IMG/VR virus record: IMGVR_UViG_3300004242_000129
Span: 1 to 47,952 of that record
Reading direction: 5' to 3' (one strand)
Origin: a virus
DNA length: 47,952 nt
Both the position numbers and the translations under genes were made by a program. Below are positions 1 to 8,173 of this stretch, piece after piece (within the stretch, counting starts at the first letter, position 1; each line of letters begins with the position of its first letter). A model generated the notes under the pieces. That model was not told the DNA's origin, made no database searches, and saw nothing but the letters and a program-made list of their open reading frames with translations.

Positions 1-1044
1 GCCTTCTTCCATCCGCTCGTGAGCCGTGTTCGGCCGAGCGGGAGGATCGTCGTGCTCGGCACGCCGCCGTCTGCTTGCGGTTTGGCCGAGCAGGCGGCTG
101 TGCAGCAAGGGCTCGATGGGTTCGTGCGCAGCCTCGCCAAGGAGGTGGGCAAGAAGGGGACGACGGCGGGGTTGGTGCAGGTCGATCCCGGTGCGGAGGA
201 GAACCTGGAGGGCATTCTTCGGTTCGTGCTGTCGACGAGATCGGCGTTCGTTACGGGGCAGACGATCCGGGTGCGATCCGTGCTGAAGGCGGGACCATGG
301 GTCTGGACCCGGCCTCTCGAAGGGCAAGTGGCGGTTGTCACCGGGGCGGCTCGCGGGATCGGGGCGGCGACGGTGCGCGCGCTGGCGGCGGAGGGGGCCC
401 ATGTGCTCTGCGTGGACCGCCCCGAAGACGAGGATGGTTTGCGTGACGTCGCCGCGCGTGTGGGCGGTTCGGCGCTTCCGCTGGACATCACCGCCCCCGA
501 CGCGGCGGACACGCTCGCAGCTCGATTGCTCGAGGGCCATGGCGGGGCGGACGTGCTAGTCCACAACGCGGGAATCACGCGCGACAAGACGCTTGCGCGC
601 ATGTCTGCGGACCGGTGGAACGCCGTCCTCGACGTCAACCTCGGGGCTGTCTTGCGGATCAATGCGAGATTGATGCAGGGGGTGCTGCGCGGCGGTGGGC
701 GCATCGTGTGCTTGTCGTCGATGGCGGGAATCGCGGGCAACCTGGGGCAGACGAACTACACTGCATCGAAGGCGGGAATCATCGGCTACGTGCGGCACCT
801 GGCTGAGCAAGTGGCGGACCGGGGAATTGCTGTGCACGCCGTGGCCCCCGGGTTCATCGAGACGCGGATGACGGCGGCGATCCCGTTTGCCATCCGCGAG
901 GTGGGCCGGCGGGCGAGCAGCCTAGGGCAAGGGGGACTGCCCGAAGACGTGGCCGATGTCATCACCTTCCTTGCCACCCCTTGCTCCCGGGGCATGACCG
1001 GCGCGGTCCTGCGCGTTTGTGGCGGGTCGCTGCTGGGCGCCTGA
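1..1044 (+). CDS. fabG: 3-oxoacyl-ACP reductase, two-domain FabG (5' end outside window)
   Basis: Short-chain dehydrogenase that reduces 3-oxoacyl thioesters with NAD(P)H in fatty-acid or polyketide-type metabolism. The reading frame is open from base 1 (AFFHPL...), so the gene starts upstream; the GTG at 19 is not a convincing start. The visible N-terminal part (GRIVVLGTPP, then VQQGLDGFVRSLAKEVGKK) matches the degenerate first Rossmann-like domain of high-molecular-weight FabG (FabG4 type). The second domain has the full SDR set: TGAARGIG cofactor loop, NAG, a catalytic Ser in LSSMAGIAG and YTASK. Known FabG4-type proteins prefer CoA-linked substrates. The following genes are not obviously co-transcribed with it. 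Confidence 0.9.
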   Translation, partial: AFFHPLVSRVRPSGRIVVLGTPPSACGLAEQAAVQQGLDGFVRSLAKEVGKKGTTAGLVQVDPGAEENLEGILRFVLSTRSAFVTGQTIRVRSVLKAGPWVWTRPLEGQVAVVTGAARGIGAATVRALAAEGAHVLCVDRPEDEDGLRDVAARVGGSALPLDITAPDAADTLAARLLEGHGGADVLVHNAGITRDKTLARMSADRWNAVLDVNLGAVLRINARLMQGVLRGGGRIVCLSSMAGIAGNLGQTNYTASKAGIIGYVRHLAEQVADRGIAVHAVAPGFIETRMTAAIPFAIREVGRRASSLGQGGLPEDVADVITFLATPCSRGMTGAVLRVCGGSLLGA

Positions 1045-1216
1045 CCTCGGAAACAACCAAAGAGGACGCAGAAGCCACAGACGGGGGAGGTGGCGTCGGG
1101 TGTCGATCGAAATCGTCACATGGAGGCGAGATCCTTTCCCAAGGTGACGCATCGGAACATGTAGACGACGGCACCTGAGCCGAAGACAAAGACCCAAAGC
1201 AAACGTGAGGAACACG

Positions 1217-1381
1217 ATGAACACTCTTGGAAACGGAATCCGCAAGACCTCTGCACGCCCCATCAAGATCCACGTCGCCGAGAACGGCGAGGTTTGGTAC
1301 TGCGACGCCGAAGTAAGCACCGAGAAAGGATTCGCCAACGCGGGTTGCACGCCCCTGAGCGAGTCTCCGCAGCACAAGTAG
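1217..1381 (+). CDS. Small hypothetical protein (54 aa)
   Basis: ATG start with an upstream GTGAGGA Shine-Dalgarno-like stretch, 54 codons, TAG stop. The product starts MNTLGNGIRKTSARPIKI, contains GEVWYCDAEVST and ends SESPQHK, with two cysteines and no membrane segment. It is followed 21 bp later by a strong hairpin, which supports an independent small transcript. I do not recognise a family; it could be a small secreted or regulatory peptide, or a chance ORF. The 172 bp upstream of it show no other feature. Confidence 0.4.
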   Translation: MNTLGNGIRKTSARPIKIHVAENGEVWYCDAEVSTEKGFANAGCTPLSESPQHK

Positions 1382-1402
1382 TCGATCCTCACGACTGCTC
1401 TC

Positions 1403-1449
1403 GCACGGGGTGGAACCGGAAACGTCCCCTTCCTGGTTCTACCCCGTGC
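1403..1449 (+). terminator. Strong stem-loop, probable terminator of the small ORF
   Basis: GCACGGGGTGGAACC (from 1403) pairs with GGTTCTACCCCGTGC (to 1449) through 15 pairs including one G-U. GGAA/TTCC extends the stem inside the loop. No long T-run follows (CCTATTTGG), so it may be an RNA-end-protecting hairpin rather than a classical intrinsic terminator. The rest of 1450-1655 shows nothing coding that I can support. Confidence 0.55.
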
Positions 1450-1655
1450 CCTATTTGGCGTCCCAAAGCTGAGAACACAACCCGTCGCCACGCAGCTACC
1501 CACATCCGCACAAGTAACGAAATCATCTGCGCCTCTCTGCGGAATCTGCGGCCAACTCCGATGGCTACGGATCTGGGTGAATGGCACGCGGTGGCCGCTG
1601 ACCCTGGCTTCGTGATACAAGAGCTCCTGGCGTCTGTTCGCCTTGGAGACGGGAC

Positions 1656-4097
1656 ATGCACCCAGGAGAGCCATCGGTCGTGGAGCGTGGATTGCTACAG
1701 GGGATTCGCGTGGTGGAGGTGGGGCCGCCCCTGGCTGTGCCGCTCGTCGGGATGATGCTCGCGGAGCAAGGCGCCGAGGTGGTCCGCGTGGTGAGTCGAT
1801 CCGACCGGGCCGTCGACCCCGTGCTCGACGCGATGCTCGCTCGCGGCAAGGCGGAGCTGGCGCTCGAGCCGGATGCGCACGCGGATGTTGCGCTGCTTGA
1901 GGGACTCGTGACGTCCGCCGACGTGGTCCTCGACGGGTGGAGCGCGGTCGACTGGTCGAAGGTGGGAATCGACCTCGAGGACGTGCGCAGCAACGCAAAC
2001 CCGACGCTCGTCGCGTGCCGGCTGACGGCGTTTCCCCTGGGGGATCCTCGGTCGGCGCTTGCACCCAGCGAGTCGGTGGCGGGGATGGCCGCCTTCCTGT
2101 ACGACAAGCCCTTGGGCAAGCCGCGCTATCACGAGTTCGCGGTTGGGTCGGTCATCAGTGCGCTATACGCGGCCAATGCGCTCGTCGCCGCCCTGATCGC
2201 GCGGGAACGCTGCGGGCTCGGCCAGCAGGTCGACGTGTCCCTGTACGAGTCGGACCTCTTCGCCCAGATCCTTCAGATCCTCGTGAAGACGGGGGTCCCC
2301 CGGGGGTTCTTGCCCCTCAAGATGGTGGGCACGCCTTTCATGAGTCCGTGGCAGTGCGCGGACGGACGGTACATCTACCTGCACATCACCCTTCCCGCGC
2401 ACAACGCACGAATCCTCGAGCGGTTGGAGGGCATGGGGTATGCGAGCGACGTGGCGCAGCTGCGGTCCATCTTGTCCGAAGACACGCGTCGGGACCCCAG
2501 CCAGGTGAAGAGCATCCCGGAGGCCAAGCGGATCCGGGCCGCCTACGAGCGAGTCTTTGCCACCAAGAGCGCGGACGAATGGGAGCGCGTCCTGGGCGAG
2601 GAGCTCTGCTGTATCAAGGTCCGCACCATCGACGAGTGGGTGCGAGACAGTCGGCAGGCGGGGATGATGGACGTCTGTGAGGTCCAGGACCCGGAGTTGG
2701 GGACGCTGGACGTGCTGGGGCCTGTGCTGACGGTGCCGGACCATCCGCCTGTGATGTGCGCCCGACGGCATGTGGAGGTGGGGGGCTTGCTCGAGCGGTG
2801 GCAGGCTGCTGCGGCGCGCAGCCGGGAGGCCTGGGACCGCACGGCGGCCGAGGGCAAGGAGCTTCGGCACCCGCTCGAGGGAATCCGGGTGCTCGACCTC
2901 TCCCGGGTCATCGCGGGCCCATGCGCGGGGAGGGTGCTTGCGGAGCTGGGCGCCGAAGTTGTCTCCGTGCAGAGCCCGACGAACCTGGATTGGGCTCTTT
3001 CCTTCCATCTGGTGTTCAATCCAGGCAAGAAGTCCGTCACGCTCGACTTTAGCGACGATGCGGGCAAGGAGCGGCTGTGGAAGCTCATCGAAGGGTACCG
3101 GCCTGACGTGCTGGTCCAGAACTACCGGCATCTCGACGTGGCCCGTGCGATCGGGATTGACCCGGAGGCGGTTCGCGCGCGGGTTCCGGGCATCGTCTAC
3201 ACCCATCTCAATGCGTACGGGAACGACGGGGGGTGGCGGGACCGGCCCGGGTTCGAGCAGGTGGTGCAGGCGGTGACGGGCGTGCAGATGGGCTATGCCC
3301 GGGGGCAGCGCCCGCGGCTGCTTCCCAGCCCGATCATCGACATAGGGTGCGGCCTTGCCGGGGCCCTGTCGACGTTGATGGGCTTGTTTCACAGGCAGCG
3401 AACGGGGGAGGGGACCTTCGGGACCACGCACCTCACCCGCATTGCCGTGTACTTCCAGGTAGCGGGGGTCGCCCGGGGCCAGCGGGGCGAACGGCTCAAG
3501 GAAGGGCTTCGCGCCGGGGTGAAAGCCTCGTTCGACCCGGGCCGTCAGACGGTAGCGGAGATCCTGCGCGCACGCGACGGGTATGCCATGGTAGCCGGTG
3601 CGCGCAACGACGTGGAGCGGTGGGCCCAGCGTGCGGGGTTGGTCCGCCATGGGCAACGAACACCAGAGGCGTTGTTCGAGGCGATCGGCAAGACCTTCTG
3701 GCTCCGGTCCGCGGAGCATTGGCACAAAACGGTCGTGCAAGCGGGGCTCGAAGGCCATGTGGTGGTGTTCGTCGGGGACTCCATGCGCAACCTCGTGCAC
3801 GACATCTGCAAGTACGACCCCGGTCCTCGTCCCGCCGTGCGTAAGGTGTCTTTCCCCGGGGTTCCGCAGCCCCTGACCTTCGTCCGCAGCCCGATGCACC
3901 TGTCGAGGACGCCGGTCGTGGACGTGGCGCCTCCGCCCGTGCGGGGGGCCGATACGAGGGAGTTTCTCGCGACGGTGGGGATCGAGGTTCCCGAGGGGGA
4001 AGGGGAGGTGGCCTATCCTAAGAACAAGCCCCTGGCGCTGTGGCTAGCGAGTTTTGCGCGGTGGGGTTACTTCGCCTGGCGATCGGGCAACATCTGA
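1656..4097 (+). CDS. Tandem CaiB/BaiF family III CoA-transferase (fused two-domain)
   Basis: 813 aa, about twice the usual 400 aa, because two CaiB/BaiF domains are joined head to tail. Domain 1 spans about residues 10-370 (LLQGIRVVEVG... GLGQQVDVSLYES) and domain 2 about 405-750 (LEGIRVLDLSRVIAGPCAG... NAYG). Family III enzymes move CoA between carboxylic acids through an aspartyl-CoA thioester. The catalytic Asp appears to be D562 in domain 2 (IIDIGCG), while the aligned position in domain 1 is Glu (E160, HEFAVG). I therefore infer that domain 2 is catalytic and domain 1 is structural or altered. The ATG at 1656 has TTGGAGACGG upstream; a GTG at 1680 is an alternative. Substrate unknown. 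Confidence 0.85.
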   Translation: MHPGEPSVVERGLLQGIRVVEVGPPLAVPLVGMMLAEQGAEVVRVVSRSDRAVDPVLDAMLARGKAELALEPDAHADVALLEGLVTSADVVLDGWSAVDWSKVGIDLEDVRSNANPTLVACRLTAFPLGDPRSALAPSESVAGMAAFLYDKPLGKPRYHEFAVGSVISALYAANALVAALIARERCGLGQQVDVSLYESDLFAQILQILVKTGVPRGFLPLKMVGTPFMSPWQCADGRYIYLHITLPAHNARILERLEGMGYASDVAQLRSILSEDTRRDPSQVKSIPEAKRIRAAYERVFATKSADEWERVLGEELCCIKVRTIDEWVRDSRQAGMMDVCEVQDPELGTLDVLGPVLTVPDHPPVMCARRHVEVGGLLERWQAAAARSREAWDRTAAEGKELRHPLEGIRVLDLSRVIAGPCAGRVLAELGAEVVSVQSPTNLDWALSFHLVFNPGKKSVTLDFSDDAGKERLWKLIEGYRPDVLVQNYRHLDVARAIGIDPEAVRARVPGIVYTHLNAYGNDGGWRDRPGFEQVVQAVTGVQMGYARGQRPRLLPSPIIDIGCGLAGALSTLMGLFHRQRTGEGTFGTTHLTRIAVYFQVAGVARGQRGERLKEGLRAGVKASFDPGRQTVAEILRARDGYAMVAGARNDVERWAQRAGLVRHGQRTPEALFEAIGKTFWLRSAEHWHKTVVQAGLEGHVVVFVGDSMRNLVHDICKYDPGPRPAVRKVSFPGVPQPLTFVRSPMHLSRTPVVDVAPPPVRGADTREFLATVGIEVPEGEGEVAYPKNKPLALWLASFARWGYFAWRSGNI

Positions 4098-4101
4098 GTC
4101 T

Positions 4102-4126
4102 CCCAGCTCACGGGCGCTTCGCTGGG
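4102..4126. terminator. Inverted repeat between convergent genes, possible bidirectional terminator
   Basis: CCCAGC (4102-4107) pairs with GCTGGG (4121-4126) across 13 nt in the 54-bp gap between the convergent CoA-transferase and transporter genes. There is no U-tract, so the assignment rests on position. Confidence 0.35.
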
Positions 4127-4151
4127 CTGCACCGCCGTGCCGGACCGAGCC

Positions 4152-5693
4152 CTACGGAGACACCGGCTTCGGAAGCTCGTACGTCAGACCCGCACCAGGA
4201 CCGAGGGGAAGACCCAGCTGGATCCACCCGATGAGCAGGAGCACCCAGCCAATGGAGAACGCAATCGAGTAGGGGAGCATCGTGGAGACGATGGTCCCGA
4301 TGCCGGCCTTCGCGTCGTACTTCTGGAAGTAGGCAATGATGAGGGCGAAGAAGCTCATCATCGGGGAGATGACGTTGGTGACGGAGTCCCCGACCCGGAA
4401 AACGGCCTGGGAAAGCTCGGGAGAGTAGCCGAGGAGCATGAACATGGGGACGAAGATGGGGGCCATGATGGCCCACTTCGCGGACGCGCTGCCCATCACC
4501 AAGTTGATCAAAGCCGTGAGCACCACGAACAGCAAGATCAACGGGATCACGCCGAGGTCGGCGGCGACAAGGACCTCCGCCCCCCGGACGGCCAGGATCA
4601 CCCCGAGGTTGCTCCAGCGGAAGTACGCCACGAACTGCGCCGCGAAGAACACGAGAACCATGTAGCCCGAGAGGGCCTTGAGGCTGCCCGTCATCCCGTG
4701 GACGACGTCGCTGTCGTTCTTGAACTTCCCTGTGACGAAGCCGTACACCACCCCCATGGTGGCGGCGGTGACGAAGAGGGTGGCAATGACTCCCTTGAGG
4801 AGGGGAGAAGAGAGCAAGCCGCCGTCGGCGCCGCGCAGGACGCCGTTTTCGGGAAGAAGCCCCGCGGCCACGACGGCCAGCCAGGCGACGAGCGCGAGGG
4901 CGCTCCAGCGAATGCCCTTCTTCTCTTGGTCGGACAGCCGTTCGATGGTCTCTTGCTCTCCCTTGTAGTCGCCGCAGCGGGGGGCGACGATCTTCTCCGT
5001 GACCCACGTTCCGATGAGCACGATGAGGAACGTGGAGACGAACATGAAGTAGTAGTTGGCGGTCGGGTTCACGCGGTAGTACGGGTCGAGGATGTGGGCG
5101 CCCTCCTCGGTCAGGCCTGCGAGCAAGGGGTCGATGGTCCCGAGGACCAGGTTCGCGCTGAAGCCCCCGGACACGCCAGCGAACGCCGCCGCCATCCCCA
5201 CGATGGGGTTCCTTCCGACGGCGGAGAACACAACGCCAGCAAGGGGAATGAGCAGTACGTAACCGATGTCGCTGGCCGTGTTGGAGAGCACGCCGGCCAG
5301 CACGATCACGAGGGTCATGGCGCGCTTGGGGGCAGAGAGCACGAGCATCCGGATGACGGCGCTGATGAGGCCGCTGCTCTCGGCGATGCCGATGCCGAGC
5401 ATGGCCACCATCACGACCCCGAGGGGAGCGAAGCTGGTGTAGGCGGGGACCATCTCCTCGATGATGCGGGCGACTCCGCTTTTCGACAGAAGGTTCAGCG
5501 GGGTCACGATCTCGCCGGTGGCAGGGTGCTTCGCCTGCCACCCCAGCCAGCTGCCCAAGGCCGACAAGGCCAGGGTGAGCAGCGCAAAGATGGCGAACAG
5601 CGAGGCGGGGTTGGGAAGCGCGTTGCCTACCCGCTCGACCGTGTTGAGGAAGCGGTCGACGAGGGTAGTGCGCGCCGTCGGGGTGCTCGTCAT
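4152..5693 (-). CDS. abgT: AbgT-family transporter (p-aminobenzoyl-glutamate type)
   Basis: 513-aa polytopic inner-membrane protein of normal AbgT length (about 500-520). Family hallmarks include NALPNPASLFAIFALLTL near the N-terminus, VVMVAMLGIGIAESSGLI, SNTASDIGYVLLIPLAG, AAAFAGVSGGFSANLV and the C-terminal GSASAKWAIMAPIFVPMFML. The family contains p-aminobenzoyl-glutamate importers and proton-driven sulfonamide/antimetabolite exporters; the substrate here cannot be read from sequence. The ATG at 5693 has AAGGAAG upstream. An upstream in-frame ATG (5765) would add 24 non-family residues and is rejected. It is divergent from the xth gene across 94 bp. Confidence 0.9.
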   Translation of the reverse strand: MTSTPTARTTLVDRFLNTVERVGNALPNPASLFAIFALLTLALSALGSWLGWQAKHPATGEIVTPLNLLSKSGVARIIEEMVPAYTSFAPLGVVMVAMLGIGIAESSGLISAVIRMLVLSAPKRAMTLVIVLAGVLSNTASDIGYVLLIPLAGVVFSAVGRNPIVGMAAAFAGVSGGFSANLVLGTIDPLLAGLTEEGAHILDPYYRVNPTANYYFMFVSTFLIVLIGTWVTEKIVAPRCGDYKGEQETIERLSDQEKKGIRWSALALVAWLAVVAAGLLPENGVLRGADGGLLSSPLLKGVIATLFVTAATMGVVYGFVTGKFKNDSDVVHGMTGSLKALSGYMVLVFFAAQFVAYFRWSNLGVILAVRGAEVLVAADLGVIPLILLFVVLTALINLVMGSASAKWAIMAPIFVPMFMLLGYSPELSQAVFRVGDSVTNVISPMMSFFALIIAYFQKYDAKAGIGTIVSTMLPYSIAFSIGWVLLLIGWIQLGLPLGPGAGLTYELPKPVSP

Positions 5694-5787
5694 GCCCACT
5701 TCCTTGTCTCGACAGCGTGAAACGTCCAGCACTTCAGGTCGGATTGGGGATCTTCTCCCCCACACCTCCGTGCGCTACGGTGGCCGC

Positions 5788-6606
5788 ATGCCCCCGACGA
5801 GCAAGAAGACGAAGTCCTTCCGTGTCTACTCCTGGAACGTCAACGGCCTGCGAGCCGCCTCCACGAAGGGGTTCACCGAGTGGCTGGGAGACTGCAAGGG
5901 GGACGTGGTCGGTCTGCAGGAGACCCGCGTCCGCCCGGACCAGTTGGAGGCCTCGCTGCTATCTCCGAACGGCTGGCACGCGGACTACGTTGCGGCGGAG
6001 CGGTCGGGCTACAGCGGAGTCGGCCTTCTCGCGCGCAATCGCTGGACCACCCTGCAGACTTCGCTCGGTGTGAAGGCGTTCGACGTCGAGGGTCGCTTGC
6101 AGATTGCGCAGTTCGGGAAACTCTGGGTGGTGAACGGGTACTTCCCGAACGGCAGTGGAAAGGAGAGGGACAACGGGCGGGTGCCGTTCAAGCTTTCGTT
6201 CTACCGCAAGGTGTTCGAGGTGCTGGAGCCGTTGCGGGCGAACGGGGGCAGGGTGCTGGTGATGGGGGACTTCAACACGGCGCACCGGGAGATCGACCTG
6301 GCGAGACCGAAGCAGAACGAGAAGACGAGCGGGTTCTTGCCCGAGGAGCGAGAGGAGCTCGACCGATGGGTTCGGGCGGGGTGGGTGGACACGTTTCGAC
6401 GGTTCGAGCCCGGGCCGGGGCACTACACGTGGTGGAGCCAGCGGTTCGGGGTGAGGGAGAAGAACATCGGATGGCGGATCGACTACGTGCTGGCGAGCGA
6501 GGGGGCGATGGGGTTCGTGCGGGGGGCGGGGATCCTGCCGCAGGTGATGGGGAGCGACCACTGCCCGATCTGGGTGGACCTGGACCCTGGCGTGCTCGAG
6601 GCGTGA
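5788..6606 (+). CDS. xth: Exodeoxyribonuclease III / AP endonuclease
   Basis: 272-aa EEP-superfamily nuclease for base-excision repair (AP-site incision and 3' end cleaning). Motifs in order: YSWNVNGLRA, LQETRV (metal-binding Glu), VNGYFPNG, VMGDFNTAHREIDL, and C-terminal SDHCPIWVDL with the catalytic Asp-His. Length is normal for Xth/ExoA. The ATG at 5788 matches the family N-terminus. No Shine-Dalgarno is visible, but TACGGT lies 7 nt upstream, as at 28147, so translation may be leaderless. Last host protein gene before the integration site. Confidence 0.93.
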   Translation: MPPTSKKTKSFRVYSWNVNGLRAASTKGFTEWLGDCKGDVVGLQETRVRPDQLEASLLSPNGWHADYVAAERSGYSGVGLLARNRWTTLQTSLGVKAFDVEGRLQIAQFGKLWVVNGYFPNGSGKERDNGRVPFKLSFYRKVFEVLEPLRANGGRVLVMGDFNTAHREIDLARPKQNEKTSGFLPEEREELDRWVRAGWVDTFRRFEPGPGHYTWWSQRFGVREKNIGWRIDYVLASEGAMGFVRGAGILPQVMGSDHCPIWVDLDPGVLEA

Positions 6607-6614
6607 CGTAGGGC

Positions 6615-6642
6615 TTGCCACCGTCGTCGAATCGGCTATCAT
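6615..6642 (+). promoter_or_regulatory. Promoter for tRNA-Arg
   Basis: TTGCCA (6615-6620), 16 bp, then TATCAT (6637-6642). The predicted start is near 6649, about 40 nt before the tRNA. Confidence 0.5.
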
Positions 6643-6687
6643 GCGCCGCCGCCCTTTCGTGGGGCCGGTTTGACAACCAAAGCCTTT

Positions 6688-6760
6688 GCCCCCGTAGCTC
6701 AGAGGATAGAGCAGCGGTTTCCTAAACCGTTGGTCGCAAGTTCGACTCTTGCCGGGGGCG
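6688..6760 (+). tRNA. tRNA-Arg(CCT)
   Basis: Complete cloverleaf. Acceptor GCCCCCG pairs with CGGGGGC (6753-6759) and the discriminator is G6760. D-arm is GCTC...GAGC. Anticodon stem GCGGT/ACCGT has loop TTCCTAA, anticodon CCT (reads AGG). T-arm is GCAAG-TTCGACT-CTTGC. CCA is not encoded. It carries its own upstream promoter and abuts the phage integrase, the usual arrangement for tRNA-targeting tyrosine integrases. Confidence 0.95.
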
Positions 6761-6773
6761 CAGCGTTTCCCGT
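6736..6773. other. Probable left prophage attachment junction (attL)
   Basis: The T-arm and 3' end of tRNA-Arg lie directly beside the stop codon of the integrase gene. By analogy with tRNA-integrating phages, the crossover core should lie within the tRNA 3' half. The matching attR is outside the window, so core length and exact edge are unknown. Confidence 0.55.
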
Positions 6774-7985
6774 CTACCCAGTGGGCTTACCGTGGGCTTG
6801 ACGCGCCGGACGCACCTCAGCCGAGGGCAACGCCATCGCGGCCCGCGTCTCCTCCGCAGCTCTGACCACGGCGGACCGTGCCAGGTGAGCGTACCGCTGC
6901 GTGGTCGTGATCGAGCGGTGCCCCATGAACTCGCGCACCTCCTCGAGTGACCAGGCACGCCCCCAGGAGCCGGAGACGAGCATCGAGGCGCAGGTGTGCC
7001 GGAGCGAATGCCACGTCACCGGAGTCCCGGTCTGCCCACGCACGATGGACACGCCTCTAGCCCACCACAGCGGAGGAGGACCTGGGCACCTTGTCGCGCG
7101 TCGTGACCCTCGGAGCGGAGGGAAGGCAACTCCGGTATCCGCGATCTTGCGGGCGACGGTGGGGTGCGAACTCCACCGCTCCCAGGCCTCGTCGGCTCCG
7201 GGCAGGAGAGGGACGTACCGGATGCGGCGCGTCTTCGTCGGCCCGTCGGACGTGCCACGGCGCACCACAACGTGAGGGTGTGGGGAGTCGGCATGCACGT
7301 CCACGCTCCGCAGCGCCCATTGTTCCCCCTCTCTCATCCCCGTCCATACCGCCCACTGCACGAGCCACCGATACGGCTCCGCGATGCCTTCCAGGAGCGT
7401 CATCTGCTCGCCAAGGTCCAGCCACGTCCACGGCTCCACGATAGAGCGCTTGAGGTCTTCCTGGCGCTTGGGAACCGTCACTCCGGCGGCCGGGTTCACC
7501 GCGATGAGCCTGTCGTTGACGGCAGAGGCCAGGCACGAGCGCATGAGGTTCAGCGCGTTGCGAATCGTCTGTGGGGACAGTAGGCCGTTGTCCCCGGTCC
7601 GGTGGCGGTTGCCTCGTCGCCTTCCAGATCTGGCTACTCGTTCGACCCACGAGCGCACGTCGTACGGCTCGATCGCTCGCACGGGCAGATCTGCGATGGG
7701 ATGCGGCGCGATGTGCACGTTCCAACGACTGCGCTCGTCGACGAGGCCTTGCTCGTCTCTTCGGTCGAGCCAAAGCGCACCGTACTCGGACAGCGTTGCT
7801 CCCACCGCAGGGCGGACGCGTGCCTTTGCGAGGTCGTCGGCTGCGGCTGCCAGGATGGCGCTTGCTTCCTCGATGGTGTCGACGATGCCGAGGCTACGCC
7901 TGACGCCTAGGTCGTCGGTTATCCGGATCCGGTACCTGCCCCGGTGCGCCTCGATCGTGCCTGTCCCGCGTGGTCGTCGTTGCAT
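6774..7985 (-). CDS. int: Tyrosine-type phage integrase
   Basis: 403 aa. N-terminal arm-binding-like region (GTIEAHRGRYRIRITDDLG), then a core-binding SAM-like domain at about residues 60-170. The catalytic domain carries the first Arg in WTGMREGEQW, HSLRHT (His-x-x-Arg), MGH and the nucleophile Tyr in QRYAHL. All R-H-R-H-Y residues are present, so it should be active in site-specific integration at tRNA-Arg. The start at 7985 has CAGGAGTG upstream. It is the last gene of the leftward operon; its 5' end overlaps the preceding small ORF by 67 bp, which suggests translational control. Confidence 0.95.
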   Translation of the reverse strand: MQRRPRGTGTIEAHRGRYRIRITDDLGVRRSLGIVDTIEEASAILAAAADDLAKARVRPAVGATLSEYGALWLDRRDEQGLVDERSRWNVHIAPHPIADLPVRAIEPYDVRSWVERVARSGRRRGNRHRTGDNGLLSPQTIRNALNLMRSCLASAVNDRLIAVNPAAGVTVPKRQEDLKRSIVEPWTWLDLGEQMTLLEGIAEPYRWLVQWAVWTGMREGEQWALRSVDVHADSPHPHVVVRRGTSDGPTKTRRIRYVPLLPGADEAWERWSSHPTVARKIADTGVAFPPLRGSRRATRCPGPPPLWWARGVSIVRGQTGTPVTWHSLRHTCASMLVSGSWGRAWSLEEVREFMGHRSITTTQRYAHLARSAVVRAAEETRAAMALPSAEVRPARQAHGKPTG

Positions 7986-8173
7986 CGGATGTGCACTCCT
8001 GATCGTGCCAGCCTACGCCTGGCTTCGTCCCTCGCGCCAGGGTCAATCGAGGCCGGGTCGGGCGGCGGCACGGGCCCACGCCTTCTCGGCTTTCGAACTC
8101 GACCCGCACGCAGCTCCACGAGCAGTTGCTCGAGCAGCTGGGCGATGAGGTCGAGTCGCTCCGAGTCGGTCAC
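7919..8173 (-). CDS. Small basic protein, possible excisionase-like or integrase leader
   Basis: 84 aa starting at a GTG that overlaps the methyltransferase stop as GTGA, with GGAGATG upstream. The N-terminus is helical (SERLDLIAQLLEQLLVEL), followed by a basic stretch (RVRKPRRRG), a proline turn and a C-terminal tail that overlaps the integrase start. Position between a phage gene and int fits a recombination directionality factor, but no winged-helix excisionase motif is clear. Function unassigned. Confidence 0.5.
   Translation of the reverse strand: MTDSERLDLIAQLLEQLLVELRAGRVRKPRRRGPVPPPDPASIDPGARDEARRRLARSGVHIRCNDDHAGQARSRRTGAGTGSG

Noticed and set aside
922-2064. 380-codon minus-strand ORF spanning the 1045-1655 gap
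   Set aside because: Overlaps well-supported genes on both sides, composition is Arg/Pro-rich shadow sequence, and no domain or ribosome-binding site is seen.
2163-3899. 578-codon minus-strand ORF
   Set aside because: Exact antisense shadow of the CoA-transferase gene, with His/Arg/Pro-rich composition typical of GC-rich antisense frames.
4137-5720. 527-codon plus-strand ORF
   Set aside because: Antisense shadow of the AbgT-family gene; highly acidic/His low-complexity composition, no domain.
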